A stretch of 64,000 bases of DNA, from the NCBI GenBank assembly GCA_030065125.1, contig JASJDM010000018.1, forward strand, positions 37,075-101,074, in the 5' to 3' direction. Each line of letters begins with the position of its first letter. Within the stretch, counting starts at the first letter, position 1. The translations under genes were made by a program, and so were the position numbers. Below, piece by piece: positions 27,480 through 36,475 of this stretch. Source of the DNA: Lysobacterales bacterium (GTDB lineage Bacteria > Pseudomonadota > Gammaproteobacteria > Xanthomonadales > SZUA-38). The notes beneath the pieces are model-generated. The model was given only the letters and a program-made list of their open reading frames with translations. It did no database searches and had not been told where the DNA came from.

Positions 27480-29399
27480 ATGGAAATCAGAGAGAGTTTC
27501 GAAACCCCTGATCTGAGTCAGGTTGAGGACGCCCGGGGGCTGCTGCAAACCCTGTTGGAAGCAGCCGCTGATGCCATCATCGTGATGGACAGCAAGGGCA
27601 TGATCCAGCTGTTCAATCCGGGGGCTGAGCGCACCTTCAAGTGGACCGCCGAAGAGGTCGCCGGCAAGCATGTTTCCATGCTGATGCCGAAGCCTTATCG
27701 CAGCGAACATGATGACTACGTGCGCCAGTACGAAAAAACCGGCACAGCCCGGATTATCGGGGTGGGCCGGGAAGTGCGGGCCCTGGATCGGGATGGCGAG
27801 GAATTCCCCATCGACCTGTCCGTGGGCGAAGCCCAGTTCAACGATCACCGGTTGTACGTGGGCATCATGCGAGACCTGCGCCAGCGCACCCACCTGGAAA
27901 ACATGCTCAACCAGGAGCGGCGCCGGGCCGAGCGGGTGCTGGACATGGTGGAGGTGGTGATCGCGGGGATCGGCGCCGACGGCGAGATCCAGCTGGTCAA
28001 CCGCAAGGGAAAATCCCTGTTTGGCGAAGGCCAGGGACCCGTGGGCCTCAACTGGGTCGGGGACTGCGTGGCGCCAGCGGACCGGGATCGTGTCGGGCAG
28101 TTTCTCGACGACCTGTTCCGGCGCCAGTCCACCGACCTGACCTCGTCGGAATACACCATGGTGTGCGGGGACATGGGCGCCCATGAGTTTGCCTGGCAGC
28201 ACCAGTTCATGCCGGCCCAGCGGCCCGAAGATCAGCCCATACTGCTGGTCAGCGGTTTCGACGTCACCGATACCCACCGCATGGCCAACCTGCTCAAGGA
28301 GCGAGAGGAACGGCTGCGCCTGCTGTTTGAGCACGCCCCCCAGGGCATCATCACGGCAGATATTCATGGCCGCATCGAAAGCGTGAACCAGTCCCTTTGC
28401 GCCAGCCTGGGCGCCGCCGGCGCCGAGCTCATCGGGCTGCGGGTCCTGGACCTGGCCAGCGTGTCCGGCCGGGAATCCCTGCAGCAGTCCATTGACCAGG
28501 TGGTGGATACCGGCCAGGCCCGGCGCCAGCTGCAGTGCCCGCTGGAGTGGGCCGGCAACAAGCTGCGAGCGGAGGTTTCCATCGGTCTCTACCGGTCGCC
28601 TGAGCAGCTGGAGCAGGCGGGTCTCGTGCTGCAGATCGAGGACAAGACGGCCCAGCTCACCGCCGAGTCCGAGGTAGACCAGCTGCGGGATCGGCTGGCC
28701 CACGCTCATCGACTGGGCATTATGGGAGAAATGGCCGCCGGCATTGCCCACGAAATCAACCAGCCGCTGGGCGCCATATCCACCTATTCCGACGCTGCCA
28801 CCCGGTTCATCAATCAGGACAGCCCGCAGCTGGAGCAGGTGCGGTTTGCGCTCACCCAGATCGGGGAGCAGGCCCGGCGCGCCGGCGAAGTGGTGCGACG
28901 CATGCGGGCCATGGCCCAGCAGGCAACTGGCGATCGGGAGAAACACGACGTCAATCAGCTGGTCCGGGACCTGGTTCACCTGGCCGAACTGGAAGCCAAG
29001 CACCTGCAGGCGCCGGTGAAACTGAAGCTGACGGCTGACCTGCCGCCGGTACCCATGGACCAGATCCAGATCCAGCAGGTGGTGCTCAACCTGGTGCGCA
29101 ACGCCCTGGACGCGCTGGCAACACGCAGCCAGGCGGAGCAGGGCGTCGAAGTTTCAACCTGCCTGACCGAGGATGAAACCGTCCGGGTCGAGGTAGCCGA
29201 CCATGGCGAAGGCATGTCAAAAGAGCGGGCTGAGCGGGTGTTTGAGCCCTTTTTTACCTCCAAACCCACCGGAATGGGTTTGGGCCTTTCGATCTGCAGC
29301 ACTATCATACGTACCCATCGGGGACGTTTGTGGTACGAACCCAATGAAGGAGGGGGCAGCCGATTCCTGTTTGTGCTGCCAGTCAATGAAGAAAGTTAA
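27480..29399 (+). CDS. fixL: Oxygen-sensing histidine kinase FixL
   Basis: Heme PAS sensor kinase that phosphorylates FixJ when oxygen is low. The 639 residues hold PAS1 at about 25-145 with haem ligand H77 (RSEHDDYV) and FG-loop arginine R97 (GVGREV), spaced exactly 20 residues as H200/R220 in Bradyrhizobium FixL, then two further PAS-like domains (about 155-280 and 290-405), and the kinase with H-box AHEINQPL (H424) and ATP lid GMGLGLSI. There are no transmembrane segments, so it is soluble. ATG 27480 is preceded by GGGA; a GTG six codons upstream is possible. fixJ follows 27 bp later. Confidence 0.92.
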   Translation: MEIRESFETPDLSQVEDARGLLQTLLEAAADAIIVMDSKGMIQLFNPGAERTFKWTAEEVAGKHVSMLMPKPYRSEHDDYVRQYEKTGTARIIGVGREVRALDRDGEEFPIDLSVGEAQFNDHRLYVGIMRDLRQRTHLENMLNQERRRAERVLDMVEVVIAGIGADGEIQLVNRKGKSLFGEGQGPVGLNWVGDCVAPADRDRVGQFLDDLFRRQSTDLTSSEYTMVCGDMGAHEFAWQHQFMPAQRPEDQPILLVSGFDVTDTHRMANLLKEREERLRLLFEHAPQGIITADIHGRIESVNQSLCASLGAAGAELIGLRVLDLASVSGRESLQQSIDQVVDTGQARRQLQCPLEWAGNKLRAEVSIGLYRSPEQLEQAGLVLQIEDKTAQLTAESEVDQLRDRLAHAHRLGIMGEMAAGIAHEINQPLGAISTYSDAATRFINQDSPQLEQVRFALTQIGEQARRAGEVVRRMRAMAQQATGDREKHDVNQLVRDLVHLAELEAKHLQAPVKLKLTADLPPVPMDQIQIQQVVLNLVRNALDALATRSQAEQGVEVSTCLTEDETVRVEVADHGEGMSKERAERVFEPFFTSKPTGMGLGLSICSTIIRTHRGRLWYEPNEGGGSRFLFVLPVNEES

Positions 29400-29426
29400 C
29401 AGCCTAAATAACAGCCTGGAGTGGCC

Positions 29427-30035
29427 ATGAAGCAGACGGTTTACATCGTTGACGATGACGAGGCGGTGCGCAATTCGCTGGGATTCCTGTTGAGTTCCGT
29501 CAACCTGGATGCGCAGCTGTTCGAATCCGGCGCCGATCTGCTGGCTGCTCTCAAGGGGGACGAATCGGGCTGCCTGGTGCTGGACGTTCGTATGCCCGGC
29601 ATGAGCGGCCTGGAACTGCAGAAGGAACTGAAGAAGGTCGGCTGCTCACTGCCGGTCATCTTCATCACCGGCCACGGAGACATCCCCATGGCGGTGGAAG
29701 CCCTGAAGGAAGGCGCCACCGATTTCCTGCCCAAGCCCTTCCGCGACCAGGAACTGCTGGACCGCATTCACAAGGCCCTGGAGCAAAACACCGCCGACGC
29801 GGAATCGTCCGCCCATAAGCGTGAGGTGCGCCAGCGGGTTGAATCCCTGACTCCACGGGAGCGGGAAGTCATGGACATGGTGGGCCGGGGCAAAGCCAAC
29901 AAGGTGGTAGCCCTGGACCTGGGCATCAGTCAGCGCACCGTCGAGATCCACCGTGCCAAGGTGATGGAAAAAATGGGCGTGCGCACCCTGGCGGACCTGG
30001 TCCGCAATCTGCACGATATTGAGTACTTCGAGTAA
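29427..30035 (+). CDS. fixJ: Response regulator FixJ
   Basis: Two-domain response regulator: a receiver (1-120) with acidic pocket DDD at 9-11 and phosphoacceptor D53 in LVLDVRMPG, K103-like in LPKPF, and a LuxR-type HTH (LTPREREVMDMVGRGKAN, with SQRTVEIHRAKVMEKM recognition helix). Length 202 matches S. meliloti FixJ (204). GGAG 7 bases before the ATG at 29427 decides the start over a GTG two codons earlier. It is probably co-transcribed with fixL and the likely target is the adjacent cco/usp cluster. Confidence 0.93.
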   Translation: MKQTVYIVDDDEAVRNSLGFLLSSVNLDAQLFESGADLLAALKGDESGCLVLDVRMPGMSGLELQKELKKVGCSLPVIFITGHGDIPMAVEALKEGATDFLPKPFRDQELLDRIHKALEQNTADAESSAHKREVRQRVESLTPREREVMDMVGRGKANKVVALDLGISQRTVEIHRAKVMEKMGVRTLADLVRNLHDIEYFE

Positions 30036-30038
30036 CCC

Positions 30039-30055
30039 TGCGCCCAAAGGGCGCA
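30039..30055 (+). terminator. Hairpin after fixJ
   Basis: TGCGCCC-AAA-GGGCGCA, a perfect 7-bp stem, starts 3 bases after the fixJ stop. No U-run follows (ACCTTAAG), so intrinsic termination would be weak; family A repeat hairpins follow within 10 bases. Confidence 0.45.
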
Positions 30056-30064
30056 ACCTTAAGA

Positions 30065-30717
30065 CGTCATCCTGAACTAGATTCAGGATCCATCTGAAGT
30101 CCCGAAGTTGTCTTCGTTGACGATTAAACTGCCTTGCAGCAAAGCCATCGCCAGTGACCGTCTCCGCCGCCGGCGTGTTTGACCGAAGCCTCCGATCAAA
30201 CCCGTACCCGCATCGAAGGCGAGTTCAGGATGACGGCGGGGTAGATTCAGGATCCATCTGAAGTCCCGAAGTTGTCTTCGTTGACGAGTAAACTGCCTTA
30301 CAGCAAAGCCATCGTCAGTGACCCTCTCCGCCGCCGGCGTGTTTGACCGAAGCCTCCGATCAAACCCCCGCCCGCATCGAAGGCGAGTTCAGGATCCATC
30401 TGAAGTTCCGGAGTTGCCTTCGCTGACCGCCGCACTGCTGTGGAGCAAAGCCATCGTCAGCGACCCTCTCCACCGCCGGCGTGTTTGATCGAAGCCTCCG
30501 ATCAAACCCGTACCCGCATCGAAGGCGAGTTCAGGATCCATCTGAAGTCCCGAAGCTGATTTCGTTGACGGCTACACTGACGTACTGCAAAGCCATCGTC
30601 AGTGACCCTTTCCGCCGCCTACGCGTTTGATCGAAGTCTCCGATCATACCCCTGCCCGCATCGAAGGCTATGCCGACCCCGCTCTCAGATGGATCCTGAA
30701 TCGAGTTCAGGATGACG
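30065..30717. repeat. Family A composite repeat expanded into a tandem array
   Basis: Left end 30065-30094 and right end 30688-30717 are inverted copies of one another (CGTCATCCTGAACT... and ...AGTTCAGGATGACG). Between them four units each begin TTCAGGATCCATCTGAAG at 30082, 30246, 30388 and 30530; spacings are 164, 142, 142 and about 160. Units share GCAAAGCCATCG, a GCCGGCGTGTTTGA block and GATCAAACCC...CGCATCGAAGGC. The first unit carries 22 extra bases that include a partial right end. The array fills the gap between the convergent fixJ and GNAT genes and carries no credible gene. Confidence 0.85.
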
Positions 30718-30739
30718 AAGAAAAAAGTCGAAGCCTTTC

Positions 30740-30892
30740 GGCACAGGGATGTGCCAACGGCCGGAGGCCGGAAGCGGAGCAATATCGCATTTTGCGTAGC
30801 GCCCGCGAGCCGGGTGTAAGCAACTATTGGCAAGGCCTCCGGGATTTCCTAAGCCTTGCTAGCACCCACTTCGGATGACCCGTCTTGCGGAT
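30740..30892. repeat. Family B nested-hairpin repeat overlapping the GNAT gene end
   Basis: GGCACAGGGATGTGCC at 30740 and a GGCC-GGA-GGCC hairpin are followed by CGCATTTTGCGTAGCGCCCGCGAG, as in the copies at 38601 and 56839. The family's closing block GGATGTCCCGTCTTGCGGAT appears at 30873-30892 with one change, inside the acetyltransferase coding sequence. The middle (about 30795-30870) differs from the other copies. Confidence 0.7.
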
Positions 30893-31352
30893 CAACTAAA
30901 TCCTCAAACATCTGGTACCGACACCGGTCCATACCCAGAGCCTGATAAGTATCATGAGCCCGGTGATTGTCGTTGTCCGCGTACAGGCGAAAACCACAGA
31001 CATCACCCTGCTCCCTGGCCAGGTCCCGGGCCGCCTGGTAGAGCGTTCGATAAAGCCCCTGCCGGCGGAACTCGGGCACAACGTAGACGCTCTGGATCCA
31101 CCAGAACCAGGCATTGCGCCAGTCACTCCACTCGTAGGTGATCATCAGGCAGGCAGCCGGCTGGCCATCCATCTCGGCCACCAGGTAGAACCCCTTGTCG
31201 GGATCGGTCAGCGCTGCCGCAACGCCAGCGTTGATGGTTGCAGGATCCAGGGCATGGCCCTCGGTTTCCATGGCCATGGCCTGGTTGAACCCGGCAATGG
31301 CCTCGCAGTCGGCCGCTACTGCGCGCCGCACCTTGGGCTGCTGCTGGCGCAT
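30849..31352 (-). CDS. GNAT-family N-acetyltransferase
   Basis: Acetyl-CoA-dependent acetyltransferase of unknown substrate, 167 residues. Motif A is visible as SVYVVPEFRRQGLYRTLYQAA (R/Q-x-x-G-x-G/A region) and motif B around GFRLYADNDNHRAHDTYQALGM. The ATG at 31352 overlaps the pepN stop (TGATG), so it is coupled to pepN. The last 15 or so residues (DPQDGSSEVGASKA) are encoded by the family B repeat tail; related proteins would be expected to end near MFEDLV, so this end looks acquired by repeat insertion. Confidence 0.85.
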   Translation of the reverse strand: MRQQQPKVRRAVAADCEAIAGFNQAMAMETEGHALDPATINAGVAAALTDPDKGFYLVAEMDGQPAACLMITYEWSDWRNAWFWWIQSVYVVPEFRRQGLYRTLYQAARDLAREQGDVCGFRLYADNDNHRAHDTYQALGMDRCRYQMFEDLVDPQDGSSEVGASKA

Positions 31353-33973
31353 CAACGGCTCTCCAATGCCTTACCGACTATTTCACCCACGTCACGGGAG
31401 AGACCGTCGTGGCTGTGCATGCGGTCCAGCTGGCGTTCCATCAGGCCCTGGCGGCTTTCATCGTAACGACGCCAGGCATTGAACACGCCAACCTGGCGGG
31501 CGGCCACCTGGGGGTTGAGGGCGTCCACGGCCAGGATCTGGTCGGCCACAAACCGGTAACCGCTGCCATCCGCCGCGTGGAAGGCCGTGGGGTTGCGGGA
31601 AAACACGCCGATCAGGGACCTGACCTTGTTGGGGTTGCGCATGGAAAACACCGGGTCGCCCATTAAGTTCCGTACCCGGTCCAGGGTGTCCGGCCGGGGT
31701 GAGCTGGCCTGGACCGCCAGCCACTTGTCCATCACCAGGGGATCGTCATGCCAGCGCTGGTAGAAATCCCCGAGCAGCTCGTCGCCCAGCCCGGCATCGT
31801 GATGGACGGCCGCCCGCAGAGCAGCCAGCCGATCGGTCATGTTGGCGGCAGCGTGGTACTGCTGGCGGGCAGGCTTCAGCTGACCCACGGCGGCCAGATA
31901 GCCCAGCAGCAGGTTCTTTAGTGACCGCGCGGCCATGGCCTGACCGGACATACCGCTGTCGGCGGCACCCAGCTGCCGCCAGCGATTTTCAATGTCGGCC
32001 CGAAACCGATCGGCGATGGCCTGGACCAGGGAGGTGCGGACCTGGTGGATGGGATCTACCGGAACCGGCGTCGTCTGCTCGCCCAGGTACGCCTCGTCGG
32101 GCAGTGCCAGGGCTTCGGCCAGCAGTGCCGGATCGCTGTCGCGATCCCTGATCAGCCCGCCGGCAGCCTCGATGAATACGTCGGGTGGCTGAAACGCATC
32201 TCCCTGGGACAGCTGGGCTACACCGTCGAGTATCACGCGGGTGGCCAGGCGTTGACCCGCATCCCAGCGGTTGAACGAATCGGCGTCGTGCTGCATCAGG
32301 AAAGCCAGCTGCTCCGGCGAGTAGTCCACCTCGCAGATCACCGGCGCCGAGAATCCCCGGAACAGGGACGCCAGTGGTTCCTCGGAAACCTGCTCGAACA
32401 CAAAATCCTGCTGTTCCCGGGTGAGCTCGATGACGCCCTGGCCGATCAGCCCGGTACCCGGCGTATCCTCTGCCGGCACCAGGTCCAGGTCTCGGCCGTC
32501 TTTCCCTACCAGTCCCAACCGGACCGGCATGTGCAGGGGCAGCTTGTCTTCCTGCCCGGCCGTTGGCGGCGTTGACTGGCTCAGGCTGAGAGTGAACTGA
32601 CGGCTGTCGGCATCATACGCGCCGGTTGCGGTCACCCGGGGCGTTCCCGCCTGGGCGTACCAGCGCTCGAACTGCCCCAGGTCCACCTGGTTTGCATCCG
32701 CCATGGCCTGGCGGAAATCGTCACAGGTCACGGCCTGGCCATCGTGGCGCTCGAAGTAGAGCCGCATCCCGCGCTGGAAACCGTCCTCCCCCAGCAGGGT
32801 GTGCATCATGCGCACCACCTCGGCGCCTTTTTCGTACACCGTCAGGGTGTAGAAATTGTTGATCTCGATGTAGCTGTCGGGCCGCACCGGGTGGGCCATG
32901 GGGCCGGCGTCTTCCGGAAACTGCATGGAGCGCAGGGTGCGAACGTCCCCGATCCGCTTCACCGCCCGGGATCGCTGATCCGAGGAAAACTCCTGGTCGC
33001 GAAACACGGTCAGACCTTCTTTCAGGCTCAGCTGAAACCAATCCCGACACGTCACCCGGTTGCCGGTCCAGTTGTGGAAATACTCATGCCCGATAACGCC
33101 CTCGATGGCCTGGTAGTCCCAGTCGGTGGCGGTATCCGGACTCGCCAGCACGTACTTGGCGTTGAAGATGTTGAGCGATTTGTTTTCCATCGCCCCCATG
33201 TTGAAGTCGTTGGTGGCGACAATGTTGTAGACGTCCAGGTCATAGCTCAGCCCGAATCGGCTCTCGTCCCACCGCATGGACGCCACCAGGCTGGCCATGG
33301 CGTGGTCCAGCCGGGACAGGTTCTCGTGTTCTGCGTAGATCCGCAGGGTGACCTCGCGACCGTCCGCGGTGCGGTAACGGTCCTCGATATGGCCCAGGTC
33401 GCCGGCCACCAGCGCAAACAGGTAGCTGGGCTTGGGAAATGGGTCGTCCCACACCACGAAGTGACGGCCATGGCCGCACTCGCCGGTTTCCACCAGGTTG
33501 CCGTTGCTCAACAGCACCGGGAAGGATGCCGCATCCGCCTCGATCCGTACCCGGTAGCGGGCCATCACGTCCGGCCGGTCCAGGGCGTAGGTAATCTTGC
33601 GGAAGCCTTCCGCCTCGCACTGGGTCAACAGGAAACTGCCGGAGCGGTAGAGGCCCTCCAGGGCGGTGTTCTGGTCCGGCTGGATTCGCACCACGGTTTG
33701 CACGGAAAAGACACCGTCCCGGGCAGGCAGGGTGATCCCATGGGCGTCGGACTGACACTCAAGGTCCTCACCCTCCACCTTAACGGACAGCAACTCCAGG
33801 TCCTCTCCGTCCAGCCTGAGCGGGGCTCCTGGTTTCCGGCATTCCAGCTGCTGTGTGCAGCTCACCACGGTGCCGTCCGGGTTGATGGACACGTCCAGCT
33901 CGATGGACTGCACCCGGTAATCCGGCGGCCGGTAGTCGGAACGGTGGATGGTGACAGCTGCTTCTACTCGCAT
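31352..33973 (-). CDS. pepN: Aminopeptidase N (M1 family)
   Basis: Broad-specificity cytosolic zinc aminopeptidase for peptide turnover. The 873 residues match E. coli PepN (870) in order: N-terminal beta domain, catalytic domain with GAMENK exopeptidase motif and HEYFHNW zinc site (H296, E297, H300) plus third ligand E319, then the beta and large alpha-helical C-terminal domains. Ligand positions are one less than in E. coli. The product begins MRVEAAVTIHRSDYRPP. It is divergent from the PLP dehydratase gene (65 bp gap) and followed by the coupled GNAT gene. Confidence 0.96.
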   Translation of the reverse strand: MRVEAAVTIHRSDYRPPDYRVQSIELDVSINPDGTVVSCTQQLECRKPGAPLRLDGEDLELLSVKVEGEDLECQSDAHGITLPARDGVFSVQTVVRIQPDQNTALEGLYRSGSFLLTQCEAEGFRKITYALDRPDVMARYRVRIEADAASFPVLLSNGNLVETGECGHGRHFVVWDDPFPKPSYLFALVAGDLGHIEDRYRTADGREVTLRIYAEHENLSRLDHAMASLVASMRWDESRFGLSYDLDVYNIVATNDFNMGAMENKSLNIFNAKYVLASPDTATDWDYQAIEGVIGHEYFHNWTGNRVTCRDWFQLSLKEGLTVFRDQEFSSDQRSRAVKRIGDVRTLRSMQFPEDAGPMAHPVRPDSYIEINNFYTLTVYEKGAEVVRMMHTLLGEDGFQRGMRLYFERHDGQAVTCDDFRQAMADANQVDLGQFERWYAQAGTPRVTATGAYDADSRQFTLSLSQSTPPTAGQEDKLPLHMPVRLGLVGKDGRDLDLVPAEDTPGTGLIGQGVIELTREQQDFVFEQVSEEPLASLFRGFSAPVICEVDYSPEQLAFLMQHDADSFNRWDAGQRLATRVILDGVAQLSQGDAFQPPDVFIEAAGGLIRDRDSDPALLAEALALPDEAYLGEQTTPVPVDPIHQVRTSLVQAIADRFRADIENRWRQLGAADSGMSGQAMAARSLKNLLLGYLAAVGQLKPARQQYHAAANMTDRLAALRAAVHHDAGLGDELLGDFYQRWHDDPLVMDKWLAVQASSPRPDTLDRVRNLMGDPVFSMRNPNKVRSLIGVFSRNPTAFHAADGSGYRFVADQILAVDALNPQVAARQVGVFNAWRRYDESRQGLMERQLDRMHSHDGLSRDVGEIVGKALESR

Positions 33974-34038
33974 GGCCGTTTGATCCGGGGAAAAGGGGCA
34001 TATTCTATCCCGGATTGCGGCGCGGTAGGATGCCCGGC

Positions 34039-34998
34039 ATGGACAAACAACCCACCCTGAGCGACCTGCACGACGCCCGCCGGCGGATCCAGGCCTGGAT
34101 TCATCAAACCCCCGTGCTCAAGTCCCGCGTGATGGACGAACTGCACGGATGCCAGCTGTATTTCAAATGTGAAAACCTCCAGCGCACCGGCGCCTTCAAG
34201 TTCCGAGGGGCGTCCAATGCGGTGCTGTCCCTGGACGACAGCCAGGCCCGGGCCGGGGTAGCCACCCACAGCTCGGGCAACCACGGCGCGGCCCTGGCCC
34301 GGGCAGCCGGGCTGCGGGGCATTCCCTGCCACGTGGTAGTGCCTGACGGCGCGGTGCAGAGCAAGGTGGAAGCCATCGCCCGGTACGGCGGCCACATCAC
34401 CCGCTGCGCGCCCACCCAGGAGGCCCGGGAACAGACCCTGGGCCAGGTGCTGCAGCAAACCGGCGCCGAAGCCGTGCCGCCCTACAACGACTTCCGCGTG
34501 ATCTGCGGCCAGGGCACCGCCGCGCTGGAGCTGCTTGAGCAGGTCGAGAGACTGGATCTGCTCATGGCGCCCCTGGGCGGCGGCGGGCTGCTCAGCGGCT
34601 GCGCCATTGCCGGCCAGGGCCAGGTCGACGTGCTGGGCGCCGAACCGGCCGGCGCCGATGAAGGCGCCCGGTCACTGGCCGCGGGACGAATCCTGGCCGA
34701 AGGATTCACACCCGACACCCTGTGCGACGGCTTGCGAGCCACCATTGGTCCCCTGACTTTCGCCATCATCTCTGAACAGGTCCGGCAGGTCCTGACGGTG
34801 TCCGACGAAAAGGTGGTGGCCAGCATGCAGCAGCTGTGGCGGATCATGAAGATCGTGGTGGAACCGTCGGCCGCCATCGTGCTGGCGGCGGTATCGGTGA
34901 ACCCCGACATATTTACCGGGAAACGGGTGGGGTTGATTCTCAGCGGCGGCAACGTGGACCTGGACCGCCTGCCCTGGGTCGAGCAGCCCAGCGCCTGA
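34039..34998 (+). CDS. Threonine/serine dehydratase or serine racemase-like PLP enzyme
   Basis: Fold-type II PLP enzyme of 319 residues without any regulatory domain, so distinct from IlvA at 1574. The PLP lysine is K54 in GAFKFRGA, phosphate binding SSGNHG at 78-83, glycine loop LGGGGLLSG and C-terminal SGGNVD with the PLP-N1-contacting serine. The family includes catabolic threonine dehydratases and serine racemases, and sequence alone does not separate them. ATG 34039 has AGGA 8 bases upstream; ATG 34030 and an upstream start at 34015 are alternatives. Confidence 0.85.
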   Translation: MDKQPTLSDLHDARRRIQAWIHQTPVLKSRVMDELHGCQLYFKCENLQRTGAFKFRGASNAVLSLDDSQARAGVATHSSGNHGAALARAAGLRGIPCHVVVPDGAVQSKVEAIARYGGHITRCAPTQEAREQTLGQVLQQTGAEAVPPYNDFRVICGQGTAALELLEQVERLDLLMAPLGGGGLLSGCAIAGQGQVDVLGAEPAGADEGARSLAAGRILAEGFTPDTLCDGLRATIGPLTFAIISEQVRQVLTVSDEKVVASMQQLWRIMKIVVEPSAAIVLAAVSVNPDIFTGKRVGLILSGGNVDLDRLPWVEQPSA

Positions 34999-35002
34999 CC
35001 GG

Positions 35003-35017
35003 CCCGGCTGAGCCGGG
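35003..35017. terminator. Short GC hairpin between convergent genes
   Basis: CCCGGC-TGA-GCCGGG lies exactly in the 19-bp gap between the PLP dehydratase stop and the stop of the convergent phosphodiesterase-fold gene. No U-run on either side; it may serve both transcripts. Confidence 0.4.
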
Positions 35018-36475
35018 TCAGTGTTCCAGCTTGAAGTCGGCCACGATGGGGCGGTGGTCGGAGACGCTTTCCAGCCCCAGGCTCAATCCCAGGTTGGCCC
35101 GGGTCGGGGCATCCATCAGCCCGGTGTCCAGCACCCAGCCGTTCAGGGCTTGAAGGCCGGCAGAGTGCAGCAGGAAATCCAGCCTCCCGGGCGGGAAGAT
35201 ATCACCGTCGCGGTACCAGGTGACGTTGGCCAGGCCGTCGGGCTGCAGGGCGGCCACGGGCTGCAGGTCACTGCCGCCCGGACCGGACTGATCCGCCAGG
35301 ATTTCCAGCGGCCGGCGCGACCCCACCAGGTTGACGTCTCCCCCAAGCAGAACGTGGCCCACCGAAAAATCCTGCTGAGTGGTGGCCATGGCGCGGCGGA
35401 TGCCCTCGGCCTGGTAGTGACGCATGCGGTCCTGCACGCTGCCCAGCCGCCCACAACACTGCAGGTCCAGGGCCACCAGCAGCACCGGCGTACCCTGGAA
35501 TCGCAGCAGCGCCCCCGCCGCCGATATGCCGTCGGCGCCGGCCCGTCGCAGATCCCGCCGCATGAAGGGCGTGCCGTTGGCGCGCACCAGCTGGGTGGCG
35601 CCGTCCGGGTACTTCACGGTCTCGAAAGCAGGCGCAGGCGACAAAGGCAACCGGGAGGCGATAACCCCACGCTGGCGGCTGCCGCCGCTGGTGCCATAGA
35701 CCACCGTCCAGGTGTCATCAAAGACCCGGGTGAAATCCACGCCGGTTGGCACTTCGTCCAGCAGCACCACGTCGGGTTTGACCGCCGCCACCAGACGGGC
35801 CAGCGGCTGGGGATCCCGGCGCACGGCTTCACCGCCAACGTTCCAGGACATGACGCGAAGATCCGCATCTCCTGGCCGCCACAGCACCGGCCGGACATGC
35901 TGGACCGGTTGGGACGCAGCCCCGAGCACGACCGCATCAGTCTGATCAATGGTTTTGTCGTCCTTGGACAGCAGAACCCGGAGCGAGGCGCCGTCCAGGC
36001 CGTCGAAGGCGCGGATCCTGAGTTCAAACCGGGTGTCAGCAAAGGTCGGAGACGAGCGCAGGTCCAGGTCGGATGCAGCCCCCCGGCGCCATTCCGATCC
36101 GCTGGCCGTCAGAACCGTCACCCCGGCAAGTCCCTGTTCACGCGGGGCGGAATACTCGATCACCCGGTCCACCCCGGAGTGGCCCCGGTAGGCCAGGCCC
36201 GAATCGGGGGCCGTGTCCAGCAGCAGCGCCAGGGTGTGGTCCATGGCCTGCAGGTTGCGGGGCTGGTCAAGGGCCAGGGAGACCCACAGCCCGGCCGTGT
36301 CCAGCCGCCACTGCACCGGACCGAGATCCAGCGCCCCGGCACTGTCGCCGAAGGACTCCGCCAGGCTGGCTTGCATGCGCCAGTCGTCGAATTCGCCGTC
36401 TACCACGACCTGCGCCTGGCCCGCCGCGACGGTCAGCAGCATTGCCACCAGGCACCGGGCTACAATTGAACCCAT
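35018..36475 (-). CDS. Exported endonuclease/exonuclease/phosphatase-fold protein
   Basis: 485 residues: signal peptide (MGSIVARCLVAMLLTVAAGQA), an N-terminal beta module starting VVVDGEFDDW that resembles CBM9/DOMON-like domains (about 25-210), then an EEP-superfamily domain with MSWNVGG, LLDEVP (metal-binding Glu), GGDVNLVGS (GDxN) and SDHRPIVADF (catalytic His). EEP enzymes cleave phosphodiesters (nucleic acid, sphingomyelin, phosphoinositides); the substrate is not predictable. The ATG at 36475 shares CATG with the ATG of the divergent methyltransferase gene. Confidence 0.8.
   Translation of the reverse strand: MGSIVARCLVAMLLTVAAGQAQVVVDGEFDDWRMQASLAESFGDSAGALDLGPVQWRLDTAGLWVSLALDQPRNLQAMDHTLALLLDTAPDSGLAYRGHSGVDRVIEYSAPREQGLAGVTVLTASGSEWRRGAASDLDLRSSPTFADTRFELRIRAFDGLDGASLRVLLSKDDKTIDQTDAVVLGAASQPVQHVRPVLWRPGDADLRVMSWNVGGEAVRRDPQPLARLVAAVKPDVVLLDEVPTGVDFTRVFDDTWTVVYGTSGGSRQRGVIASRLPLSPAPAFETVKYPDGATQLVRANGTPFMRRDLRRAGADGISAAGALLRFQGTPVLLVALDLQCCGRLGSVQDRMRHYQAEGIRRAMATTQQDFSVGHVLLGGDVNLVGSRRPLEILADQSGPGGSDLQPVAALQPDGLANVTWYRDGDIFPPGRLDFLLHSAGLQALNGWVLDTGLMDAPTRANLGLSLGLESVSDHRPIVADFKLEH

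Noticed and set aside
30036..30848. Small coding genes inside the repeat array.
   Set aside because: The short frames follow the repeat period and lack ribosome sites or recognisable motifs.
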